64,000 nt of DNA, from positions 62,001 to 126,000 of the forward strand of contig JAHLEZ010000044.1 in NCBI GenBank assembly GCA_020726505.1, given 5' to 3'. This DNA is from Leptodontidium sp. MPI-SDFR-AT-0119. Its lineage: Eukaryota > Ascomycota > Leotiomycetes > Helotiales > Leptodontidiaceae. Shown in pieces: positions 50,485-59,773 of the stretch. The stretch's first letter is position 1. Each line of letters begins with the position of its first letter. Below the pieces are notes generated by a model that had not been told where the DNA came from, ran no database searches, and saw only the letters and a program-made list of their open reading frames with translations. Both the position numbers and the translations under genes were made by a program.

Positions 50485-53400
50485 CTAAGCAAGACCTTGT
50501 AAAATTTCTGGGTATACTATATTACACGTAGAGTTTACATTAGGGGGTAAGAGAATACAAAGACCTGCCTTAGAAGTAACCCGTGACGCTGCTACATAGA
50601 ATTGCCCGTGAGTAAAGACTGGCGACCGTAAATCCACCCCTACTGCCTCAAAGGACTGGCCCTGCGACTTATTAATAGTCATTGCAAAGCATAATGTAAG
50701 TGGGAATTGCTTGCGGGAGAGGGTAAAGGATAACTGCTGATCCGTAGACTCAAGTTTAATTCGTGGAATTGTCCGTAACTGGCCATTAAAGTCGCCGCCA
50801 AGTAGCCGAACCTGGATCGTAAACCTCCCTAGGCTATGAATCGACATCCGCGACCCGTTACAGAGCCCTTCCTGCGGACAGAGGTTCCGTAAGAGCATTA
50901 CGGGCGCGCCGACCTTAAGTTGTAGCCGTGAGAGCGGTAGGCCCGGGAGACAGATATTCTGCAAGACTTCCGGAGGCAGCTCAGCAATTTCCGGGTCTGC
51001 CTCGTTTACATCGGCCGAATCGACAGCTAAGTACGTCCGTTCTTGGCCGGGGAGTATATCTAAGATCGTCTGGTTTAGCTCGCGGACCGTATCGTTTAGA
51101 GTTAATAGGATTGCCCGTCCGTGAAAGGCCTGGTAGTCCCGGGGCGCCCGTAAGAGTCGTTCTCGCGGATAAACGTGGTTAATTAGGTCCGTAACCGAGT
51201 CAGCGCGAGGAATAAAGCCCGGGAGCGTGATTTGCCCATTTAAGGACGGGTCGTACGAAAGACTACTGATCCAGTCTACAAAATCTTGCTCTGACGGGTC
51301 GTTACGGACTCGCATATTAATTCGTAAGGAGAGTTGACGGAGCCGCCGCCAGATCCACGTCCGTTGCAAGCACGCCCGTACGATCTCGGCCCGTGAACCG
51401 TGTGGAACTACTAGTAGGATCTGTGCAAAGTCACCACCAAGGACAACGGGTACCCCGCCAAAGAGGACGTCGTCTGTTACGGACCGTAAATCGACCAAGA
51501 GCCGGTGCACGACCTCAAAGCAGTACTTGTGTTGCATCGGCACCTCGTCCCAGATAATTAGGTCCGTTGTACGTAAGTACTGGCCTAGCTTACTCGTCTT
51601 AGTAATCGTACTTACGGACGACTCGTTGAGCTCAAGTGGGATCCGGAACTAGGAGTGAGACGTGCGTCCTTCTAGAAGAAGTAAAGCCGCAATGCCCGTA
51701 GACGCCACGCAAAGGACTGTCTTGCCTTGACTACGGTAATAATAGCATAAGGTCTAGTAAAGGAAGGTCTTGCCAGTACCGCCAGGGCCTTGTAAGTAGA
51801 AATGAGCAGTTTGCGGGTCGTCCGTAATAGCCGTCACAATCGTCTGGAAGCAGGCACGCTGGTCTGGGTTGAGCTGAGTCTGCATTACGGACGCCAGGGA
51901 CGTCTCGCGGGCGAGATCGACTTGCTAGTTAGCCGTACGGTGGCTTACGGTCCAGTCAAAGATATTCTCAAGTAGGCCGACGTCCGTAAGCGTCCGTTGG
52001 AGATCTGCTAGGCCGAGCCCGAGCAAGAAGAGGCCGTAGTCGTAGTGAGGATCGATCAGGGGGAGCGGAAAGCTAAGTGACTGGTCGTGGGCTAGCTTAC
52101 GGGCCAAGTCGTCGCAAAAGTGCTCTTTGTACTGGTCCCAGATAGTTCGCGGGTCCGCAATTAGCTGCTGACGAACGCCCGTAAGAAAGAGCGTCCGTAA
52201 ACCGTAGCCGGTCGTCGATAAGACGGCCTCGTCAAAGCACTAGAACCACTCCTGGTCGCTCTCAGCTAGTCCACGGGCAATACAGGCAGCGTAATACGTG
52301 GGATAACGAACACCCTCGACCTCGTAGAGCTCTTCAAAGGACCGCGGCCCGCGAACGACCGTAAGTAAGAGCCGTAAGTAGTACCGCTCGCCTGAAACTG
52401 GGCTACAATAGTAAATACGGCCGATACTATACCCTCGCCGACGCCGTACCCAGACTTTACGGTCCGCCTTCTAAACAAAGTGCTGTGGGAACTCGTAGTA
52501 TAAGTATTAGCGGCCGTCCTCGTGCGTGGCATTGTACTCAAAGAAGGCTATTAACGTCGAGCGGGCGTTTGCGGCCTTCGCGGCCACTTGTTCGGGCGGG
52601 AGGTCGTCCGTAAAGCAAACCGTATACTGCCCGGGGAGGTGAATCGCTAAGTGCTGGACTAGGGGGAACTCTTGGTGCGTTGCGTACTCGAATAAGCGCC
52701 AGAAAGCCTCTATAGGACCCACGTACCGTGCTTAGACATAACAGGTGATCTCGTCGTCCGTGCCAGAGACAACAACCGTCGTACGGTCCGTCCCTTTATA
52801 AACGTACTTGTGGATGTACTTAATCGCCTGTACGGAAGCGCAAACCTCAACGTTAATATGCGAGCGGAACTTCTAAAGAAAGTACGGGTTATACGGGACT
52901 ACCCAGCGGTTGTCACGGACGACTTCCTGGCCTAGGCAGCCTAGTTTACGGACCGTGAACGTCCGGCCGTCGTCCCGGCGGCGGTACTCGGGATACCCGT
53001 CCTCGCAGACGATCGTCGTAGCCGTAAACGCCTTTAGGAACCTCTTCTAGCACGCGAGCGGGGCCGTAGGCGTCTTACGGACCATACATGGCGCTCTCGG
53101 GTTATCTTCAAGGCCACACGGTCCGTGAGACATCTGACTGGTAACGACAGCCGTAAGCTCACCCGTAGGATCCCACGACGGGTCTGGGAGCTCGGCACAG
53201 ACGACCTCGTCGACCAGCTCAGGCGTTAAGAAGACAGCCCCTCGCTTTAGGAATAGAAGCAGGTGCATATGTGGGAGGCCACGCTTCTGGTACTCGATCG
53301 TATAAACGTGGCCCGCGTACGGTCCGAAAAGGTGATTCTTGAGGTCCGCAAGGAGCTCCTTTAACCCTAACCCTTAAGTACAAAGACCCGGCAGAGGAGA

Positions 53401-55051
53401 TCTGGACGGTCGACGGCCTGCTGTCCGCGTAGGAGGTTCGCTGTAATCTCAGGCTAGTGCGGGTTAGCCGTAAACGTAATAAAAAAGCTCGGCTTACTAA
53501 AGTACCGTACGATAGCCATTGAGTCTTGAAAGAGCTGTTGTATAAAGCGATCGCTGCCAGTAAAGCTCGACGGGAGGATAAACCGACGGCCGAGGTCGCC
53601 CGTATTTACGTCCTCACGGATAAGAGCGTCCGCAAGCCCAGTATATACGTCCGCGCGGATGTTTTGCTGGTGCGACCGGAGCCAGTCGAGTGCTGTTTTC
53701 TCGCAGGCGACATACGCGTCGACGATATACTGTTGTAAGAGGCGGCCGGCGTAGAAGAGCGGGGAGAAGGCCTCACGGACATAAAGGTAGTACTAGTAAA
53801 AGGCCCGCTGCTCAAGCCGCGTCCGTTGACGGGTCCCGTTTCGGTCCCGTAATTGTAAACCGTAGTGCCAGCCAGGGTCGCCGTACGGGAAGAGTAAGAC
53901 GTAGTGTAGGGGCATATACGCAGCGTGTGTAACGTCGACTGTATGTATTTGCGGACGCTCGCGGCCCCCTTCACGGACCGTAAGAACCAAGTCGCGGCGG
54001 CTTGCATCCGCATACTCGTCCGGAATAATCGCCGTGACTTCGTTGCTAGTCGGGAGGTTCTCACGACGACGATCCGCGCCCGACTCGATAATCAAGCGCA
54101 TTTGCGGGTTAAGTAAGATCCGGAAATCAGTCTGCTGGTCCGTAAGACGCTCGCGGGCCGTCTTATAAACCGTAATAAACGGGTTACAGTCCGTGAGTAT
54201 ATCCGTAAGCCGTAAAAGGACCGTACGGTCCAAGTGAGGGAAGTTAGTCGCCCGTACGTTCGTTGCAAAGAGCGGGTCGTAAAAGAAGAGTTGTGCGAAG
54301 GAGGGTTCCTCGTGCAAAGCTGGCCGTAGCGGGCCTTGGAAGTGAAAGAGCTCGCCATGAATCTGGAAGCACTAGACGCCGCGTGAGAAGTCGATCCGTG
54401 TATCCTTCTTATAGCTAATTGACGTGAAGGCAAAAGCACAGTTATATGCCCGGATATTCGTCCGAAAGTCTCGGCAGAGCGGATCGTCGCCCGTAAAGAG
54501 ATATTTGAGGTATAGCGGAGGCTCCCGGATCCGGGGAAGCACGACGTCGCCCTTTTTACAACAGGCCTCGAAGAGACCGTCCGTAGGGGAGAAGTGAAGG
54601 GCCCCGCAAGCCGTACAGCGGCCCGTAAGTGGAGTAAGAGTATGAGGGGGAGCTGGTCGGAAGCGTGAGAGGAAGCCAGGAGGCCGTATATTAGGGGGAT
54701 CGGTAGGAGGGTCCTCAAAGACGTCAACTGGGACTGTAACGGACGGTTGACGGGTCTGTCGCGGGCGCCGCGGGGCTGGTTCGTCCGCAGAGACGTCCGT
54801 AAGAGGCCGTCGTCGTCGCCGCGAGGTAGGGAGAGTATTCGGATCGAGTTCTTGTAAAGCAGGGCGCTACTGAGCGCGCTTCGTAGCACTACGGTCCTAA
54901 GAACGCGTTAGTTAAGTAAAGAAAAGAGCAAGAATCCTACTCTGCAGCTCGAGCACGTCTTATACAGATGGCCCGATTTATTTAAGGGGAAAAATAATAG
55001 CGTACGATATTGATTACAACTGGTACAAAACCGTAAAGAAGACGAATCCAT
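50485..55051 (-). pseudogene. Helitron Rep-helicase (RepHel) with nonsense codons and one frameshift
   Basis: Exon 1 is 55051-54941 and encodes a cysteine finger (LRFCTSCNQY...YKTCSSCR). A 44-nt intron with CTAAC branch leads to exon 2 from 54896. The order is then the Helitron N-terminal domain (NIRAYNCAFAFTS, FRIHGELFHF, LFPYGDPGWH), the Rep nuclease region (IEYQKRGLPHMHLLLFL near 53290-53240) and a Pif1-type helicase. The helicase has Walker A QGPGGTGKTFLY, Walker B LIIWDEVPMQH, and the late motifs MTINKSQGQSFEAVG and YVAASRVTS. About ten TAG/TAA codons replace expected Gln or Trp. One frameshift lies at a telomere-like GGTTAGGG near 53365-53372. From 53268 downward the reading frame is otherwise continuous to the normal stop at 50485. 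Confidence 0.85.
53361..53376 (-). repeat. Interstitial telomere-like repeat
   Basis: The plus strand reads TTAACCCTAACCCTTA, about two and a half TTAGGG units on minus. It sits where the RepHel frame breaks. Removing eight bases (GGTTAGGG on minus) would restore the frame. Confidence 0.7.
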
Positions 55052-55176
55052 TAAAGCTAAGATAAAGAGCCAATTAGTTAAGTAAAAAGACAAAGACTGG
55101 ACAAAAGAGAGACTACGGACGCGTTTTGGTGTTCCTCACGTGACCAGGATTTTTTCAAGGAGCGTCGAGAGCCAAT

Positions 55177-55258
55177 CGCTAGAGGTGGTCCGACCGTACT
55201 TCAATATAGTAAAGAGACGCTAGAGGTGGTCCGACCGTACTTCAATATAGTAAAGAGA
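55177..55258 (-). repeat. Tandem duplication of the Helitron 5' terminus (2 x 41 bp)
   Basis: 55177-55217 and 55218-55258 are identical 41-bp units; on minus each starts TCTCTTTACTATATTGAAG and ends CCTCTAGCG. Both could serve as a Helitron left end. Confidence 0.9.
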
Positions 55259-55413
55259 TAGAGTATACCTTGATGCACAATTGATTGAAATTAAAGATAA
55301 ATCTAATGTGCTTTGGTGGAGTTATGAATGGATATACAAAATTGGGATTTTGCCAGAATCGCGAAAAACACATACAAAATAACCGCAGAGCAGTGTGCGC
55401 GTTTGACAGGGAT

Positions 55414-55503
55414 CTCAGGCCATATACAAGAGAAGGTAACATGATCTCGGAGCGGAAGTATATTTATCCTAAGGCGCTAGACTTCTCTTGGATATGGCCT
55501 GAG
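55414..55503. repeat. Right-end hairpin: inverted internal copy of the TIR
   Basis: 55414-55435 and 55482-55503 are inverted 22-bp arms with one mismatch, around a 46-nt loop. The second arm overlaps the terminal repeat (shared ATGGCCTGAG). Confidence 0.85.
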
Positions 55504-55512
55504 TGCCTGAGG
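55494..55512 (-). repeat. Right terminal inverted repeat
   Basis: ATGGCCTGAGTGCCTGAGG on the plus strand, followed by TAA. If the outer TTA/TAA is counted, the inverted repeat is 22 bp. Confidence 0.9.
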
Positions 55513-55514
55513 TA

Positions 55515-55731
55515 AAAGACAGCCAGGCTCGTTAGTGGATGCCGCACGTGCCTTAATCGGCCACCTTTTCCTCCGGCCTCACCCTCCAAAAATCTGTGGG
55601 AGAACAGCCTCATTATAATTCACCAAAATCACAGGTAGAAGGTCATTATTCTCTCATTTGCTCGCAGCTTTCGTTTCGACCTCAACCTTACATTGCCCAC
55701 CCTTCTGTGTACACCACGTACGGCAAACACA
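55515..55731. other. Promoter region of the DUF6594 gene
   Basis: About 215 bp outside the right TIR, containing CA-rich and pyrimidine-rich sequence before the ATG. No TATA box of note. Confidence 0.3.
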
Positions 55732-57136
55732 ATGGCTGGGCAACAAGCAGCCTCTGCCAGCGAGGATGGGGGCGGTCCCACAGCAACCAGCAAGATACTA
55801 ACTCCTAAGTCAAGAGAACTATCAACACCGATTAACGATCGTGATAATGCGAAAGGTAATACGTCGATTACTGCAACTAATATGCTGTGGACTATGCTAA
55901 CGGATGCCTTGCCCACTTAGTAGACTCTTTCATTCAGACAACTCTGCGATATCTCTTCATCAACTTCAGCTCGACCGCTTCCTCGCAGGAAGCCCTTAAA
56001 GCGAAAATTTTGTTTGACAAGTCGCGAGGGTACGATCAATTTAAGAAGCACGAGTGTAAGTAGCTCCAACATTCCAAAACCTAGCTAGAGGACAAGAAAC
56101 TGATAGGTCATTCCGGACTACAGATGAGAAGGCTCCCATGGGGTTCCCAAGGCTTTCTAAGTACATTGCCACCAATGACGAGTACCAAGTCTACCGCGGC
56201 TTCAATAGCTGCCACATTCGACTCCTCCTGAAATATGAAGTAGAGATAACGGAACTGGAGAAGAGGCTAGAGAAGCTGGACGAAGGGGATATAGCCAATC
56301 CGGATATGACATACCGCTTGAGGAATACTAGGCACGAGCCTCATTGGGATACAGAACGGAGGGAACTTGAAAATGACCTAGAGGCCAAATTGATGAAGTA
56401 TGGTAAGTATATCCCGGTCCCGAGAATAACACAAGGGGGAAATGCTAAGCCCATGACAGATGAGATTCTTCTGAAGCATGCTCAGGTACAGGGGCTTGCT
56501 CGCCCATCACCTCGCAACCATCGCTCTGTCTTCAACTGGATTTGGACCAACAAACCGCTTGACAAGGGGTTCGATGACTTCATATTCTTCGCCAACGATA
56601 TGGTCACCACGAAGACGTGTGGATCCAACTACTTCGAGGAATTTATCGAAGAAAATATACACACCTGGCTAGTGTCCAAATTGAAGGTACGTAACCGATT
56701 AACCATCGTGATAGATACTTCCAACACAACCGAAAGGTTTTGGTAAACGCAACTTACTAACTAACATGATTGCTAAGAGGTATCTTACAACAGAGACAGA
56801 ACGCAACATGACCAGCGATGTCAACGTAACATACTACTCCCAGAAGCAGCTCGAGTCTTTTGCTGGCTACTTGCTCATATGCACCACTGTCGTGACGTTG
56901 CTTCTTCCCGTCTTTCTGCTGTTCCTAGTCCCCATGAAACCTATCCTGATGCGCCTCACGGCTGCCGTGTTCATCGTAGCCCTAGCATTCCTGTTGTTCG
57001 TCGTGACAAAGGGAAGCATGGATAGAGTTTTCGTTGGCACAGCCATGTAAGTACTAGACGCTTATAAGGGAGACTAATGCTGATGTTCCTTTTCTGCAGA
57101 TATGCTGTTTACTTCGTCTGCTTAGGTTTCTGCTGA
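55732..57136 (+). CDS. DUF6594-family membrane protein, 375 aa, five exons
   Basis: Exons 55732-55855, 55921-56055, 56124-56686, 56778-57046 and 57100-57136 keep phase throughout (1, 1, 0, 2). Introns are 65, 68, 91 and 53 nt with donors GTAATA, GTAAGT, GTACGT, GTAAGT and visible CTAAC or TGCTAAC branches. The N-terminus is Ser/Thr-rich. The family core starts at MGFPRLSKYIATNDEYQVYR, continues with a coiled stretch ITELEKRLEKLDEGD and the signature HRSVFNWIW, and then VNVTYYSQKQLESFAG leads into two or three C-terminal membrane helices (GYLLICTTVVTLLLPVFLL, LTAAVFIVALAFLLFVV, and the last exon IYAVYFVCLGFC). Such proteins are common in filamentous ascomycetes; their role is unknown. No RIP damage. 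The exon structure is inferred from splice signals. Confidence 0.8.
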
Positions 57137-59773
57137 AGCTGGCGGCGTAAATTAGAAGATCTGGTACCTGCCTGATTAAAATATATGGCGTAGGGAGAGA
57201 GTTGAAGAAGGCCAGGTACATTACGGAATAGCGCTGCTCGAATGGAAGAAGGTTGAGTAATTCATTGGAATCATCTTGGTTATTACCCTCAATAGGCGTT
57301 TTTTCTTAACTTAAGGCCTATCTGATCTTCCAAAATCCTCGTATAATGACATACTTTAGCTACAGTCTGTTCGGTCGAACACTGTTTCCTTGAGTTACCA
57401 CCGCTCAACTCCAATCAAATTCCTACCAAGCAGCTTACACAGGTTCGGGCTGATTGATATGGCCCAAGACCATGATGATCACCGCAGCATACCTACTGGC
57501 AGTCAGCTCCACGCACCTCGAAGGCAGCAGAGAGAGAGGGACATACGCGGCAGTTCCGAAGAACACCTCCAGAACCTTTGCCGATATCATGGACGAGATA
57601 ACCATCGTGAAAAGAGCGGCAAGCAAGGCAAGCCAATGCCTCGAGTAGTGATCGATATCCTCGCTATCGGTCTTTCTGCGTTCCTCCGCAGTCTTCAGGA
57701 AATGCTATCAAATCATCAGTATTGATTCCCAAACTCATTATACTTAATATTATAATACTTCTATATCTTACCTCGACTAGTTAATTTATACGCGCAGTCT
57801 TAACACTAAAAGCCGTAAGTAATTAGTAGTAGTAGCACGTTACGGAAATTATACGGCTACTACTACTACTCTAAATACTCTATAAGTTACTTTCGATACT
57901 CGAGTTTAATAGTATATGTCCTAAATAAGTAATTATTGATATTGTTTAGACTAATCGCTTATTAGTATTTAGTAACGTAACAGATAATAACATAAAACTC
58001 GGGAATTAACGTTAACTACGGCCTCCCGGCTTCGGGCAATAGTAGTAGTAATTATAAAGATTAAAATAATATTATATATATAATTAAATCGCTGGAAATA
58101 CAGAAGTATATAATAATACTTTTATTGCCTTAAGTGAGCCTCACTAAAAAAGCTCGACTAGTAGACAAGTCAAGGGAGAATACTATTAGGGAAAATACTG
58201 TTAGGAAATAATTTAAGACAAGAAAACTATTACTTATAAATAAAAATCTAAAAGGAAAGGTTTAAAAAGAAAAAAGTAAGGCAGATTATTATTTATAAGG
58301 TTAAGTTAAAAAGAGAAGTCGCGATTAAGTGATAACTCTTAGGGTAAGTAAGTAACTTTTACTTTATAAATAAAAGCCTATTTAAAGTCGCGAGATTATT
58401 TCAAAACATTAACTTTAAAAAAGCTAAGTTTGGGTTTAAGTAAGCCTTAATTTAGATTTTTATAATAAATTATAAGGAATCACTCCTCTTACGACCTTAA
58501 TAAAATCAATTAACTTATCTCTGGCGAAAAAAACTAAGGTAGTTCTATTTAAAGAAGAATAAGAAGAGTATCCTTAAATACTTATACTAGAATTAATTAC
58601 TAATACTAAAGGCAAGAATAGTCTACTATTAAGAGTATAAGATTAAATAAGTAAATATAAAATCAATAATAATATAATTAGCTTCCTCTCTAGCGCCTTT
58701 TAGTTCTTACTAGGCTTTACTAAAGACTATTATAAAGCCCTTAAATTTCACGTAAACTAGAGTACTAGGTTAAGACACCCTTTATCTTAATAGCGACGAG
58801 TATTTATAAGATTAAGTTAGTTTGTATTCCCTCTCTTATAAAAGGGTATTAAGTATAATAGTAAGTTAATTATTATTAATACTTATACCCGATTTGCGAA
58901 GAGATTACTTATATTAAGTATAAATGCAGAGCTTAATTACTATAATATTAAGACTTTATATAAAGATCACTGGAAGTATAAAAACTTACGAGTTATTAGT
59001 TAACTTACTTAATTTTAGTTTATTAAGGTAATAAAGCAAAATACGCTAAACCTTATTACTTTGTTAAATTAATAAAAGCTTAAAGTACTTTGTGATTCTC
59101 GCTTATTATATAGGGAATAATAATCTAGGCTTTCGCTTGAAATTAATAAGGATTACGAAGGGAAAGAAAGGAATTAACCGACATCCCTGCCAAGCGAAAA
59201 TCCCGTAGTACAACTGCAACCTCAATAAGATCACAAATATCTCAACCCCAGATAATAGTATTTTATTTCGCCGTGATCTCACCTTAGTTTGATATATTTC
59301 AATTCCAAAACGAGCTTTTAAATTTCACGAGAGCTTATGTAGCGGTTTATTAATTGAGTTTTAATAGTTATTTGTTTTGTAACTCATTTTTTTACCTAAG
59401 GGTTTCTCTCTACCTAATAAATATTTTCGATATTTAAATTTATAAGAGTGTTAAATAATAGCAGCTGAGTTAAGTATTGATAGTCATTTGTATTCTCATT
59501 CAACCGGAGTAATTCCATGTAAGAGCGTCAGTGGGTCGGTGTACTTCGAGAACGACATTCGGCTATGCTTACCGTTTTTATATTTTTAAGGCCTTAGGCC
59601 AAATATGGTAGATGTGGCGTTAGACAGATGTGGCTTCTAAATAGCGCAGCTTTTATGCTTAAGCGAATTTCTAAGTCACTATGACCCTTCATCTTAGCGT
59701 TAATATTACTGTACTCTAGTACTGTAAGTTACTGTACTGTTATTATATAATTCTATTAACCTAACCAGCGATA
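57137..59773. other. AT-rich debris, no gene seen
   Basis: 57390-57725 has overlapping ORFs of 64-111 codons without family resemblance. From about 57730 to 59480 the sequence is extremely rich in TA, TTAA and TAAG words with stops in every frame, the look of an old RIPed repeat. I could not recover any protein. No LTR or TIR pair was found. Confidence 0.4.

Larger units (their letters stand above)
50324..55258 (-). mobile_element. RIP-damaged Helitron nested in the TIR element
   Basis: On the minus strand the 5' end is TCTCTTTACTATA at 55258, preceded by A, as Helitron 5' ends require (A|TC). The 3' end is less sure: a CTAG at 50327-50324, preceded by a weak CGAG/CTCG hairpin, is plausible, but the next base is A rather than T. 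The element carries one RepHel gene. Stops and a frameshift make it non-autonomous. Confidence 0.7.
44249..55512. mobile_element. TIR DNA transposon encoding a DUF6589 protein and a RecQ-like helicase (with a nested Helitron)
   Basis: A perfect 19-bp inverted repeat, CCTCAGGCACTCAGGCCAT, lies at 44249-44267, with its reverse complement at 55494-55512. Both are flanked by TA on the outside (44247-44248 and 55513-55514), a possible TA target duplication. Inside each end an inverted partial copy of the repeat lies 60-70 nt inward. The enclosed genes are a spliced DUF6589 gene on plus and a RecQ-like helicase on minus, converging with stops 5 bp apart. A Helitron occupies about 50324-55258; without it the element is about 6.3 kb. 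DUF6589 is the natural candidate for the transposase. Helicase-bearing Academ elements are known from fungi, but whether this one belongs there cannot be decided by eye, and a TA duplication would not be typical. Confidence 0.75.

Noticed and set aside
54092..54889. 265-codon ORF on the minus strand in the Helitron N-terminal region
   Set aside because: Wrong frame. The Helitron N-terminal motifs are read in the neighbouring frame past RIP stops; this is a shadow with Arg/Leu/Ser-rich nonsense text.
44249..55512. One single 11-kb Helitron carrying the RecQ and DUF6589 genes as cargo
   Set aside because: The Helitron 5' terminus (55258) lies inside the TIR pair and the RecQ/DUF6589 genes lie beyond the presumed 3' end. 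The TIRs and mirrored hairpins are better explained by a separate host element.
57720..59480. Possible CRISPR-like or satellite array in the AT-rich tract
   Set aside because: No regular period or repeated unit could be seen; it is just TA-rich RIP-like sequence.
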